The translations under genes and the position numbers were made by a program. From Pyropia yezoensis (taxonomy: Eukaryota > Rhodophyta > Bangiophyceae > Bangiales > Bangiaceae), in contig CM020620.1 of assembly GCA_009829735.1 (NCBI GenBank), positions 5,846,593 to 5,910,592 of the forward strand: 64,000 nt of DNA, written 5' to 3'. Below, piece after piece: positions 41,512 to 53,719 of the stretch. Within the stretch, counting starts at the first letter, position 1; every line of letters starts with the position of its first letter. The notes beneath the pieces are model-generated. The model was not told the DNA's origin. It did no database searches and was given only the letters and a program-made list of their open reading frames with translations.

Positions 41512-43261
41512 GATGCGCTTTCGGGCAAGGTGCCGGTGCGACAAGGTTGGGCTGTTGAACGGGAATCCGGGCGGGTCTTCCGTTGTACAGGGGATGGCGA
41601 GAGCTAGGGCCGCGCCTTCAGGGCAGTCAATGTGGGTGCCCGAGGCAGCCACAGCTTCCTGCACTCTTGACGGTATCCGCTGCAACCGAGTGTCTTTGCT
41701 ACGCGTGCACAGTCTTCTTTTCAAGATGTGGCAGAGGCAGTCAAGGCTGCATTGCATGGTTGTTGATTTTCTTTTGGTCTTGTGCGGTAGAGGTGCCTGC
41801 GCCGAGGTGGCCTCATGTACAGAAAGCGAGTGGGGTCTGTTGAGGGTGTCTGCATCACGCACGTTTTTTTTTCATCTCTTGGCCTTTGTGTGTCAATTGT
41901 TTGCGGCGCAGAGCTCTCCTCGGCCGGCCACGTGGTGAGTTCCAGCGGTGGTGGTCGAAAGCGGCGCTCTCGTGGGTGACGCTTGCATGCTTGTTGCATG
42001 CGCATGCATGTGGCCACGATCAGTCCCAAATCGGCCATGGGTACGTGTCATGGGCAAGAAGGAGCTCCTTCTCGAGATGCACAACTGGTGTTGCAAGATT
42101 GACAGCCAGTTGGCGCGAGCATCGAATCCTTCTTGGTAGCTTCAACCTCCGCATGTATGCCCCCACCCTCAGGCAGGAGATGATGCTGCTCTGTGAGCTT
42201 GGGACGACACAGACATAGGAAAAGGGCTATAAATCCAGACGGCGTCATGCCAACACTTCTCGCCCCGAAGTACCGTCCCAAGCAGCAGGCACTCGGGGGT
42301 GTGCTCATCGTGTTGAGCAAACTCACAACTGGTCTAGCGAGTAGTGCACACGCACGTGCACTGTGAAATGGCGCTCGGCCACTGACACCGGCGACGGCTC
42401 AATGAGGGACCCTGAGTGGGTGCACCGTTAGTCAACGCAGGAGGGGGGTGCCACCTGGTCAGGCCTGACCAGCGACAGTCGGGACAGGAACACTGCGCGG
42501 GCAGCGTGTAGCATACTTAGGGAGGGGGAGGCACGTGGGCGACGAGTGACGTATGGTAGCATCACCATCGCCTTTTCCTTTCCATCGAGCACATCGCCTG
42601 TTCCTTTTGTGCAAGCCGCTGCAGCCAGCGCAACAGGTGCCATCCGGCCTGATGGACTTTTTACGGGGATGGAAACACACCGGCTAGTGGACACTATCTA
42701 TGTAGCGGGTTCCCGCACTCGCCCGACTGTTCCCCGGTGGAAGACTCGTCCCCAACGTCAGGCGAGGTCCCAATATGATCCTTCCCCGATGCCCAAGTCA
42801 AGGAAGGCCCTGGTTCCGTTGGCACAGATCAGATTCGAAGTTCTCCCGCTGCGGTTAAAAAATCTTTACACTCAAGCTTCAAGCCAGGCACACATCCAAT
42901 GGCGTGCAGCTCCTGACCATAGTCCGAATGACCAAAGTTGGTGCACGAGAGATGAGAGATGGAGTCGTATTCTGCTTCTGTACAAATGTAAGCAGCGTCC
43001 CACCCCACCAAAACAACACACTCATAGAGCTCCCAAAAATGAAGAAGAAGAAAGCGGGCAGAGCGGCAAGGGCTGTCGCAGTGGCGCTTGAGAAGGATGC
43101 CGTGACGGCCTCGTCGGGGAAGAGCCCTGAGCCATGCTTGGTGAAAGACCCGTATGGTCCTCGTCCGCCTCCGCCGTGATGAGGTCAGTGTCCGGCGGGT
43201 TCAAGTCAGGATGTGCTCCTCGTGTCCCTAAGCAGTGATGCAAAATCCGCAAGGCGATGGT
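41512..43261. other. Convergent spacer between cupins 1 and 2
   Basis: 1.75 kb of mixed composition, less GC-rich than most of the window, separating the two tail-to-tail cupins. Three GCATGC palindromes cluster near 41985-42010. Short frames exist; one minus-strand peptide at 42829-43011 weakly resembles a retroelement motif and is listed among the rejected items. Confidence 0.4.
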
Positions 43262-44206
43262 CTAGTTCCGGCCGCCACGGCGGCGACGAGAGCTGGAACC
43301 GCGCGAGCTGCGACGGGTGTTGCGGCGACGGGTGTTGCGGCGACGGTTGTTGCGGCGGTTGTTGTTGACGGGCTCCGGCGTCGGGGTAGCCTCCTCCTCT
43401 GCAGGCGTCGGCGTGGCCTCCTCCTCGGGCGTCGGCGTGGCCTCTTCCTCGGGCGTCGGCGTCGCCTCGGCCTCGGGCGTCGGGGTCTCCACCTGGACGC
43501 CCTCCACAGGCCCATCATTGAGCACCCGCTCGCCCTGCTCGGGCTGGTTGGGGGCCGGGTTGTCACCCAACCCGTCACAGATGGCGTTCACCTGGTCCTG
43601 CGGCAGGAACAGACCCGCCGCCCGCGCCTCCGGGTTGAGGTCACAGAACCGCTCGCTCACCGTCACCACCCCCGGGTCGCCCGTGTTGAAGAAGCTGATG
43701 AACTCACACGGCTCGTCCGAGATGCACCGCTCCCCGTGGATGAGCCCCTCGGGGAAGACCGTCACCGACTCGGCCTCCAGCACGCTCTCCACCAGCCGGG
43801 GCGTCTCGTTGGCCTCCACAAAGAACACGTCCATCGTCCCCGAGATGCTGAACAGCGTCTCGGACGCCGTCGGGTGGGTGTGCGCCAGGTTGTGCGCCCC
43901 CGGCTGGAGGGTGAAGCGGGTGAAGGCGCTGTCCACGCTGCTCAGGCCAAACACCGCCAGGTTCTCCAGCCCCCCCGACACGATGGTGCCTTGCGGGGTG
44001 GTGGTGGGCGTGATGTCGGCGATGCGGACGGAAAAGTCGGCGGGGTCGTCAAAGTTGGCGCGCAGGTTCTCCTCGGTGGTGAACTGCGAGTCGGCGCGGA
44101 GGGCGGCCAGGTTGGCGGGGGTGATGGCGTCGGCGCGGGATGGGAGGAGGGAGGCGGCCGCGATGAGGGCGGCCAGCACGTGGACGGCCGCGCGGGTGTT
44201 CGCCAT
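43262..44206 (-). CDS. Secreted germin-like cupin, copy 2, with acidic then polybasic tail
   Basis: A 314-residue protein starting at the ATG complementary to 44204-44206. The signal peptide (MANTRAAVHVLAALIAAAS) and cupin domain match copy 1 exactly in the mature core, with the same H, H, E, H ligands. After NPAPNQPE the sequences diverge. Copy 2 continues with about four tandem TPTPEEEA-type units, encoded by a 24-bp repeat at about 43383-43480. It then ends in a highly basic Asn/Arg/Ser tail (NNNRRNNRRRNTRRRNTRRS and on). The Thr-Pro block may be O-glycosylated or extended, and the Arg tail could bind polyanions such as sulfated wall galactans; both are inference. No intron. Confidence 0.92.
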   Translation of the reverse strand: MANTRAAVHVLAALIAAASLLPSRADAITPANLAALRADSQFTTEENLRANFDDPADFSVRIADITPTTTPQGTIVSGGLENLAVFGLSSVDSAFTRFTLQPGAHNLAHTHPTASETLFSISGTMDVFFVEANETPRLVESVLEAESVTVFPEGLIHGERCISDEPCEFISFFNTGDPGVVTVSERFCDLNPEARAAGLFLPQDQVNAICDGLGDNPAPNQPEQGERVLNDGPVEGVQVETPTPEAEATPTPEEEATPTPEEEATPTPAEEEATPTPEPVNNNRRNNRRRNTRRRNTRRSSRGSSSRRRRGGRN

Positions 44207-47200
44207 CTTGGATGGGCCGGGTAGACGCGAACGGGTCACCGGCGGAAAGGGAGGTGCTCACGTCGGAGGAGTGGCCGTGCGTAGGAGGGTGACAAAAGAG
44301 GAAAGGTGGAGAGAGGCGGCGGGGTTGCGTAAGCTGTGAAAGCGGAGAGAGATGAGTGCCGGGGTAGTGTGTGTGATGTGTCTGACGCGAGTGCTGGTGA
44401 TGACGGCGACGGGGGGGAACGGAAGCCGCTCGGCGGCCGAGTCTTGTACTGCTCCCGTCCCACCCGGCAGCCGCTCCGGCCCGCCCCTCGTCCGAGCGAC
44501 CGGCGGTCAACGACCGACGACGAGACGTGGGGGCGTGCGTACCCCCCAACGGCAAGAGCAGCCGCCACCCCCCCCCCCCCCCCCCCCCGGGGGGGGGGGG
44601 GGGGGGGGGGGGTGGCGCGCGCAGTGCCCCTCCCCGTCCCCCCAACCACCAAAATCACGTCCGCGTCCGCACCACTGTGTGCGAGGGACCAACGGAGGTG
44701 GTCAGGCGCATGATCAGAGCAGACGAGGTAAGAGAGGGGTTGGGAAGGGGGGGGGGTGCCGGCAGCCGCTCGAGTCGTGGCGACACTGTCACAATAATCC
44801 CTCCCCCCCGCCGACGTCGGGCACAGACTCTCAACAGTGCAGCAGCCACCGCCGGCTGCCGCCGTCAGACGCCAATAGAACAGGAAGAGTGAAAGGGAGC
44901 CACAGGTGGGGGCACGCCGGGAGGGACCCAACCGCCACCCGCGCCGCCCCGCGGGCGGGTGCCACGAGGAGGTCCGCCAGGCACCGGCGCGGGGGAGCGG
45001 CGTCAGGCCATCGAGTCGGCTCTCCCCCTGCCCGCCGTCCCACCCCATCGCCACCCCATCGCCAACCCCGGTGGTGGCCCCGGCAGGGCTGCAGATCACC
45101 TGGCACCACTGCGACAGACAGGCCGGCGCGGGGGTGGGGGCATGCCTGCTCCATTGGAGCACTTCCCTCCCCGCCCGCGACGCCGCGCCCCTTACCACCC
45201 TGCCGGGGAGTCTATTCGTCCCCGACGAGCGCCCACCGACGGCCGCCGGCTTCGTGGCGACGCCGCGATGCTCGCGGTCACCGTCCTGCGTGCCGCGCCC
45301 TTGGCCTTGACCACAACAAGCGGCGCAGCTCCCCCTGCGCACACCCCCCCCCGCCGGCGAGGCAGGCCGCCCGCGACAAGCTGTGCGGCACGCCCCCACG
45401 ATTCGGCCGCCGGCGCAACGGGCGGCCGCAGCGGGCGCGGCGGTGGGTGTCGGGCGACGGCCAATAGGACGCCGCCACACACACCCCCTCTTCCAGATGC
45501 GCCACGACTATGTCGAGATTTGGGGGCGATCGCGGCCGATTGGCCGCCACGACCGGCGCGCTCACCGGTGAGCCTCCCGTGCCGGGCCCGTTTGACCCGA
45601 CCGATGGCTGAGCGGGGGGTCCTCCAACGCCACTCTCCCAAGGGGGGAGAGGGGGGCAGATTGTCGGGCCTGTCAATGGGACTGCCACGAGCCCCCTCTG
45701 ATTGCGAGACGGTAGACGTGATCTGCGGGCGTCCAAGACCGCCAGAGCCGGGAGGAGAGGGGGACAAGGAGGGGAGATGGCCCGCCCGCGCTTGGAGATG
45801 CCTCCCGCCCCCAACCCCCCCCCATCGCCTCCCTACCGCGCCCCCCGTAATTGGAGGGCGCCCGTGGCTGGCGGCGGCCGGCCCGCCAGCCGGCTCTCGG
45901 CGCGGTGCGGCACGCCGCGGGGCTCCCGACCCGCCGTGCGGTCCTCGATCCGACCGCGGGGGCTGCAGCAGAGCGGGCGGTCCATCCGCCGTCCCACCGG
46001 CCCACCCTGACGGCCGGGAGGAGTTGAGGGGGGGGGGGGGAGGGGGAGGGAGGGGAGGGGGGGGGGGGGAGTTCCGAGCTGCTCCACGACGCGCCGCGGT
46101 GACGGTGACGGGTGGGCCGCCTCGCGCCGGGGGTGGGGATTCCCTATTGACAGAACGAGCGATGTATGCATTACCACTCGGGGATATCGGGGGGGGGGGG
46201 GGGGCAGGCGGTAAAGTTCCCTTCCCCCCCCTCCCTGCTGCCAATGGAACGCCGCGTTTGAGGGCGCCGCCACCGCTACCACAGCCGCCGCCGCAGCCGC
46301 CACCGCCGTGGCCGGCACTCTGCCCCAGCCCATTGAGAGGGGATGACATTGCCAGCGCGGGCACCCCTCGGCGGGCCGCGCGGGCCATGGCGGGTGCCGA
46401 CGGCGCCCCTTTGGATAGGGGCGCGTGCGGCCGGCCGTGGCCGCCGTCGCTTGGCGGGGGCAAAACAGGGGCGTACTGGGGGTAGGGGTGGGGGCACGGG
46501 GGACCGTGGAAAAGGGCAGCGCCCTCCATGATCCATGCCAGCCTGACACCGCCACCTGCCCACCATAGGGGGGGGCGGCCGGGCGGGGACGCTGACGGCC
46601 AGAGCACGGCCGGGGGGGACTGACACCGCCACCACCCGCGCCGTCGTTGGCGCCGTTGAGCGGCGCGCGCGCGCGGGGGGGGGGGGGGCAAGGGGTCAAG
46701 GGATGGAAAAACGGCTGCGTCCGCCGCCGCCACCGTCGTGGCGGTGAACGTGGCGGTGGCCCAAAAAAGAAAACGAGAGCGCCGGTCGGCGCCCGCCCGG
46801 TCGACCCGCGGAGCAGCCGGAGGGGAGGCGCCTCATCAACCGAGATGCAGGCGTGCGCCGCCGCCGGCTCGAGTGCCCCGCCTCTGCTCCTTCACCCCCT
46901 TGCGCCCTCGCTACCCCCGTCACTCCTCGCCCACCCGCACACGCGCTCCCCATCCTCTCCTACCCGCCCGCCCCACAAAAAAAAGTAGAGGGAAACATGG
47001 TCGTCGATGAGCAAGGGTATGGCCACGCTCCCCTCTTCCCGACCAATCTCCCCGATCGGTGACCACACACCATTGCCGCCCCAGGCCCTATACAGGCATC
47101 CCAGCCCAATGCAGGCACATCCCCGCACGACGGCGGTGGCGGTCACCGCCGGGGTGCGAGGCGATACCCGAGCAAGGTCTACCACGACGGGCGAGTCAGC

Positions 47201-47901
47201 ACGCCGCGCCGTCGTCCCGGGCCACCCTACACCCCATCTCCGTGGTCGTACCCAGCGAGCACACGTCTCGTCGCCCCCGGTGTGCGGCGAGCGCAGCGCG
47301 TCTGCCCGACCCAAGTACCAGCGACAGCCCGTCGAGGTAGAGATGCCGGTGGAGGCGACGACTGCTCGTCCTGCCCCTAACCGAAGCGGCGGCGGTGGCG
47401 TCGGCGGCAGTGACAACTGCAGCGGCGACCGCGGCGGTGACAGCGGCAGCAGCGACAGCGGCGCGGCAACGCGTGGCCACACCGCGCTCCACAGCGGGGC
47501 TTGCGCCGAGAGGCGGTGGCCCCGGCTATGACGGCGGCCAGCTGAGCAACACGAGGAGGGGCGATACATGCATGCGGCTACCCGCCCGCCCAACTTCGTA
47601 CATCCGCGACGGCAGTGCCCCGGCACCCAAGAGCCACCACAAAGAAAATAAAAAAGAGAATCCACCGCCCCCGCACCGACCTCGGCGTCGTGACACCCCC
47701 TAGCGCTCATCCGCCTCTAGGCCTCGGCGCGGGCGCCATAGCAGATGGCCGGCTCGTCAGTGAGGCGGTCCTTCCCTGGTCCCGCAGCGACGTTCGCCCC
47801 CCCCCGCACGTCCCTCCGCAGTACCCCACTCATGGGGCGCACGACCAGGTGAGCCACAAGTGCCACGTACGCAAAGAGCACCACAGCAGACGCCCCTCCC
47901 A
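44207..47901. other. Long spacer between cupin 2 and NRAMP genes
   Basis: About 3.7 kb of GC-rich DNA without a recognised domain. Its cupin-proximal end must contain the promoter of copy 2. A C21/G24 palindrome lies at 44563-44617, with further G runs at 46029-46065 and 46190-46205. 46960-47060 is slightly AT-richer. Long frames on both strands are composition-driven. Confidence 0.4.
44563..44617. repeat. Poly(C)/poly(G) palindrome
   Basis: A run of 21 C is followed immediately by 24 G, and the flanks CGCCA and TGGCG are also complementary. This gives arms of about 26 bp around a three-base centre. It lies about 360 bp upstream of the start codon of cupin copy 2. Both biological and assembly origins are possible. 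Confidence 0.8.
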
Positions 47902-49948
47902 TTACCACGCGGGCGGCGGTGCTGAGCCCCCCCCCCCCTCCGCCCCCTCCGCCGCAGCGGCGGCGCCGCCCTCTCCCCACAAGAGCGACTGGAGACCATC
48001 CACGACCAGCCACACGTTGCCCGCAACGGCAATGGCCGCCGTGGCCCAGCCGGCGCGGAGCCACCCGCCGCCGCCACCGCCCGGCAACACGTCTGCGGCG
48101 ATGCGCAGCAGGGGCACAATCGCAAATGGGAGGGCAAACGAGACGACCACCTGCGAGCCGACAATCAGCGCATCGGCGCCCCGCTCGCCCGCCACCACCG
48201 CCACCCCCACGGCGGGGAGGATGGCAGCGGCGCGGGTGGCCAGGTTGACGCCCCCCCAAAAGCGCCCGTTGGGAGCACCGCCGCTCTCGCTGTCGTCGCC
48301 GCCGTCACCGTCGCTGCCGCTCGCTGCCGCGATGCCAGGCAGAAAACCCTCACACACGTACGCACTGGCCATTGTGCCCGTCACTGTGGCACAGTGGCCC
48401 GAAGCGAGGAGCGCAATCCCCCACGCCGCTGCCGCCGTCCGTGGCGCCGTCGGCATCAGCGACGACAGTAGCGCCGACGCGTCGGCAAGGCCCACGTCTG
48501 CATACGCTGGGAGGGCGCGGTGGGGGAAAAACTGCGACGCCGCCACCGACAGGACGGCGCCATTGGCAATGAGCGAGCCAGTGAGCGCCAGCCCATTTTC
48601 CAGAGTGGCCAGTGCGCAGACGACAGGGACGGCCGCCGCACGTGCAGCCGCAGCGGCAGCGACAGCAGCCGCCTCGTCAGCGTCACCACAGCGGTCCGCG
48701 TCGCCGTCGGGGATGGGCGCGTAGGCGTGTCGCTCCTCACCGCGCGTGTCACCCTGGTCGGCAGGCCCCGCGGGGCGGCCATTTTCGGCCGCCCCCCCCC
48801 GCCCCATGTCCCCCCCCTCTACTCCCTCCTGCGCAGCCAGAATCTCCGCCGCCACATCAGCCAGCGCCTCCTCCCTGTGGCCCAACACCAAGCCCGAGTG
48901 GAGAAAGGCGTTGTGTGGCATCACGACGGCTCCAAGCAGGCTGACAGCCAGAAAGGCGCTGCCACTTATCCCACCAACCCCCCCCACCACCCCGTCCGCG
49001 GCGGGCAGCGTCGGGACAAACGTGCCCCAGGCGGCGGCCGCCCAGTCCGTCCCGGCCGCGGCCGCATCACCAACGACGCACACCAGGATGAGCGCCAACA
49101 GGCCCTCCATCACCCACTCCACCGCGCGCAGGCCATAGCGCTGGAGGTAGAGAATAGCCGCCGTGTCCACCGCCGATACAAGCATGCCCCCCACAAGCGG
49201 GAGGCCCGTCAGCATGCGGAGAGCCACCGCCGTGCCGACCACCTCGGCCACGTCAAAGGCCAGGATGGAGCCTTGGGCAGCCACAAACAGCGTCGCTCGC
49301 AAGGCGGGGGGGTACTCTTCGCCGGCGAGCGCCGCCAGGTGGCGTCCCGCCACAATGCCCACGTGCACGGCGAGAGTTTGCATAACAAAGCCCGCGGCGG
49401 TGGTAGACAGGAGAACCCAGAGCAGGGCGTAGCCGTAGCGGGCACCCGCCTGGCGAGTGAGACAAAAAGAACCAACAGACCAACCCAGAGGAGCTCGAGA
49501 CACCGGTGAGTACACGCTCGAGTCGTCGCGGCGGAGTAGCGATTGGGGACAACGCCCAGACGGACCCGACACACAGAAAAATTCAAGGCAACGCTCACGT
49601 GATAGCTGGGCGAGCATGGTAAGGGCGGGAACAAGAGAATGAAGTGGAACAAAACCATACGTGAAGGGGACATACCTGCAGGTCACACTCAATGTTGCCA
49701 GGGTCGATGAACGCCACCGAAACGAGGAAGCCGGGGCCAACAAACTTGGCAAAGCGCACCCAGGAGAAGCGCACCCGGGGGGGAGAGGACGGGGGGCGAT
49801 GAAAGAGTGGGGGGGCGGGGATGGCTGTGAACGGTGTCTTCAACCGGTTAGCAGGGGGGAGGGCGGGAGGAGCGGCAGCCAGTGGAGTTGCCCCCGCCAT
49901 GGCAGAGGTGCACGTCGCGCCAATGTCGTCCACGTGTTGGCGTGTCAT
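47902..49948 (-). CDS. NRAMP divalent metal transporter, two exons
   Basis: On the minus strand exon 1 ends at 49676 and exon 2 runs 49449-47902, across a 226-bp intron (GTATGT...CGCCAG). The junction joins FIDPGNIECDLQ to AGARYGYALLW, restoring transmembrane segment 1 and its metal-binding DPGN motif. Segment 6 carries MPHNAFLHSGLVLGHR, the second half of the transport site (MPH). TVTGTMASAYVCEGFL matches segment 10. About eleven hydrophobic segments are visible. NRAMPs co-transport protons with Mn2+ or Fe2+ into the cytosol or out of vacuoles. The loop after segment 6 is enlarged (about 65 residues, Asp/Glu/Ala-rich). The start at 49948 (MTRQHVDDIG) gives 606 residues. The frame is open to 50446, so the true start is uncertain, but the extra sequence is alanine-rich. 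Confidence 0.9.
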
Positions 49949-51616
49949 GGCGCCGGCGGGGGCACAGACACGGGCGGGGTAGAGGGGGGTGGCGGTCGCC
50001 GAGAGACGGCCGCGGCTGGAAGATGGCGGAGCCACACACGGCCGTGTCGAGCCACTGACCAGTGACCAGTGCGACTTCGACAGAGTCGACGAGTAAATAG
50101 CCAGCAGAAGAGACGCGTGCGGGAGGAGAAGGGGGGAGGAAGGGGACGACCCCAAGAACCCCGGCCCGTCACAAGCGCAAACCGCTTCGCCGCGGTGGGG
50201 AGGCGTCCACAGCAGACGGGGACCGGCAGCGGCTGCTACGGCCGCAGCGGCAGTGGCAGGGACAGGGACAGTGACAGGGGCGGCTGCAGCCGCAGTGACC
50301 GTAACGGCGACAGCGTCGGCGGGAGTAGCGGCAGCGGCAGAGACAGCGGTAGCGGCAGCGGTGGTGGCGGCGGTCGCGGCTGCCGCGGCGGCAGTATTTA
50401 CGGCGGTGGCGGCGGCGGGGAGGAACGCGCCCGCGACAGCCGCCAAAGCGGCAAAAGCGCGGCCGCACCGCTACCGGGGCGCGCGCGGGGCAGCGGCGAC
50501 CCCGACCGCCGACCCGTCGGTCGAAGCGGTGCGGGTGGACGGCGGCGGGTTCGACCTCCCCCCTCCCCCCTCCCCCATCAACCCCACACCCCCCCAACCG
50601 CCCTACGTCCACCCACCCACCCACTCACCCTCTGCCCGCCACTCGCCGGTCCGACCCGACCGCACCCAGGGCGGGGGGTCGCTGCACCGCAGGAGATTCG
50701 ACACGGGCGGTAACTGGCCACAGCGTCGCAGCCGCCGCCGTCAGGGGGGGAAGGAGCGGGTGGAAAGGGGGAGGGAGGGGGGCAGAGCGAGATAGCAGAG
50801 GCGATGGGGGGGCGGGGAGGGAGGGGTGGTGGGTGGTACGCGCCGAGGGAGCGGGGGGAGGAGGGGGGCGGACGTGAGCAGAGGCGGCCCCCCGACCGGG
50901 ACAACCCCCCGGCAGGCGGCGGCGGTAGCGACGGCAGCGGCTGCCCACCAGCAGTGTGCCCCCGCGACGGGCGGCCGCCCGCCGCCACGGGGAGGGGCGG
51001 CGTCGGGGGGCCGGACGAAACAGCCCCCCCCAGCTTGTCCCCCAATACCCCCCAGCCCCCCCCCCGGGGCCCCCCACGTTACGCCACAGCCCGCACCTGC
51101 TGTAGGTGTAGCGGCGGCCAAGGCCGGCGGGTGGTGTCGGAAGCGGTGGAAGATGCCAAGGAGGGCCCGGCCCGATGCCGCGCGCTCATCCGATCGAATT
51201 CAGCGCAAGTGGAAGGCACGCGCGCAGGCGCGCACTGCAATCCAGATCGGGCACTTGGCAGCTGGAGCAGTTGAATGGGGGGGGCGGGGGCTGTGTACGG
51301 CTCATATTTTACTGTACGTCCAGTACACTACACACCTATTTACAGTACCTGTACTGTGTCGGGACGGGGCACTGGTCACATCCCAAACAACGGACTGTGC
51401 GTTGGGATGAGCCGGGTTGGGTCATCGTGCTTTTCCCTTACTGGAGTTTATTCAATCCAATTGTGTCCCCATTGAGGGCGACAAACACGTGGCCAGCGCG
51501 CCCACCCTCCGAGCGATTCTGTGTCCTCCGGACGGAGTACGCGGCTGCCTTCTTCCCCCTCATCCGCCCCGCAGTCCCAAAGTTAGCCCTCTCCCCTCCC
51601 CCCGTAGATAACCACC
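49949..51616. other. Divergent spacer between NRAMP and SART1 genes
   Basis: About 1.7 kb between the 5' ends of the two genes. Around 51300-51360 GC falls and two GTAC-type inverted repeats occur, including ACAGTAC-CT-GTACTGT at 51342-51357. These could be promoter elements. No gene recognised. Confidence 0.4.
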
Positions 51617-52300
51617 ATGAAACCACCCGTGCCCACCACCCAGCCAGACGGCACCCTCTCCCTGAGCATTGCGCAGACCAACGCGCTCCGCGCGTCCCTC
51701 GGCCTCAAGCCCCTCGACGTTACCCCCCCCGCCGCCCCCTCTGGCGGCGACGGCGGCGGCGGCGACGGCGGCGGGGGTGGGGGTGGAGCCTCATCGACCA
51801 CACCCGACGGGCGCGCCGCACCCGCCACCGCCGCCGCTGCTGATGGCGGCACCTCGGACGCGCCGCTGGACGCGGCGAGCCTGGCTGCGGCCGCCGCGGC
51901 GGCGGCCGCGTCGCGCGCGGCGGCCGCCGCCGCCGCCTCCCGCCGCGCGTCGGCGGCGGTGCTGGCGCCGGCGGGCCTGGGCGACCCCGACTCGGAGGAA
52001 GAGGAGGAAGAGGAGGAGCAGGGAGGCGGGGGGCGGCGGGGGGGCGGCTGGCTCGCCCGCGTCGCCGCCGCCGCCCACGCGCCCGACCGCGCCGCCGCTG
52101 CTGCCGGTCCGGGGGGTGGTGGGCCAGCGGGGGGGCGGGGGGCACCCCCCCCGGGTGCCGCCGGCGCCCCCCCTGCTGCTGCCGCCGAGCCGACCGCCCG
52201 GGGGTGGGCGCGGCACGGCGTTGGGGAGCTCCGGCCGGGGGAGCGGGTGGAGCTGCGCCTCGCCGACGTGCCGCTGGACCTGGCGGCCGCCAATGATGCG

Positions 52301-52335
<35 letters not shown>

Positions 52336-53442
52336 CGGGGAGGGGGAGGACGACGACGACGACGAGCCCGAGCTGGAAAACGCGGACCTTGCCGCCGCCG
52401 CCGCCGCCGCCCGCCGCGCGCGGCGGGCGCGGGGCGCGGCGGCGGGGCTGGACGGCGAGGCGGCGGGGGAGGGCGGGGGCGTCCTCGACAAGTACGACGG
52501 GGACAGTGGTGAGGAGGGGGACCTGGGGGGAGGAGGGCGGCGGCGCCGCGGCGGCGCGGCCGCCCTGCGCCTTGCCGGCGGCGTTGCCACGGCTGTGGGC
52601 GCCGCCGCGCCGGCGGTGGGGGGGGTGGACTTGACGGCGGGTGGCCGGGGGGGGGGGCTGGGCGGCGGTGCCGACGGCGCCGAGGCTGACCGCATTGACC
52701 TTGGCGGCGGCGCGGCCGCGGCCGGCGGCGGCGGCGGCGGCGACTTTTTGACCCCCGCCGAGGAGGGCACCGCGTACGCGGCCGAGGCGGCGGCCGCCCG
52801 CCGCGCCGACCGGGCGGGCGCCAAGATTGCCAAGCGCAAGCGCAAGGCCGCCCGCAAGGCCCGCCGGGTCCGCGTGGCAGACCCAGGGGGGGACGACCCC
52901 CCCGGGGGCGGGGAGGGGGGGGCGCCGTCGGCATCGGCGGTGGCGGCCACTGGCGGGGGCGCCCGCAGCGACGGCGGGCTGGACAGTGTCGGCGCTGGGG
53001 ACGGCGACGGCGTCGACGGGGACGCAGAGGCGGCGGTGGCGGCGGTAGCGCCCTGGCGCCGCCACCCCGCGGCGGCCGACATGGACGATGGCGCGGGGGT
53101 GGTGTCGATGCTCACGTCCCTGCCGGCGGTGGCGCCCGCCGGCGCGGTGGGTGGCGCCGCCACGCCCGCCGCGCCGGGGGGGGGGGGGGGGGGCGGCAGC
53201 CTGGGCGAGGTTGCCGACTTTCTCCGCACCGTCGTTGCCAAGGCCGAGGCCGCCGCCGCGCCGCCGCCGCCGCCGCTGCCGCCCGCCGCCGCGCCGCCCC
53301 TGCCGGCCGGTGGTGCCACCACCGCCGCCGCCGCGGCCACCGCTGCTGCTGCCGCCGCCGCGACGCAGCCGCCGCCATTGCCCCCATCGTCACCGCCGCC
53401 GGCGCCACCCCCACCGTCACCGCCATCCAAGCGGCCGCCGGC

Positions 53443-53477
<35 letters not shown>

Positions 53478-53683
53478 CCACGGCCAAGGCGGAGCCCCCG
53501 CCCCCCCCCCGGTGGTGGTGCGGGGCACCCCCCTGGCCGAGGACGAGCCCGCCCCCGCGTCGGTGGCGGCGGCGCTCGCCCACTTTCGCTCCCGCGGAGC
53601 GCTCGCGGCGCCGCCCCCGCGGCTCGGCCGCGCGCGCGACGCGGCGGTGGAGGCGGCCGCCGGCGTCGGCGTCGCCCCCCCTT

Positions 53684-53719
<36 letters not shown>

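Noticed and set aside
42829-43011. Minus-strand peptide with TEAEYDSIS, resembling the RNase H motif of Ty1/copia retroelements
   Set aside because: Only this short motif matches; no neighbouring integrase or reverse transcriptase signature or terminal repeats were seen. At most a very old, tiny fossil of a copia-type element; not called.
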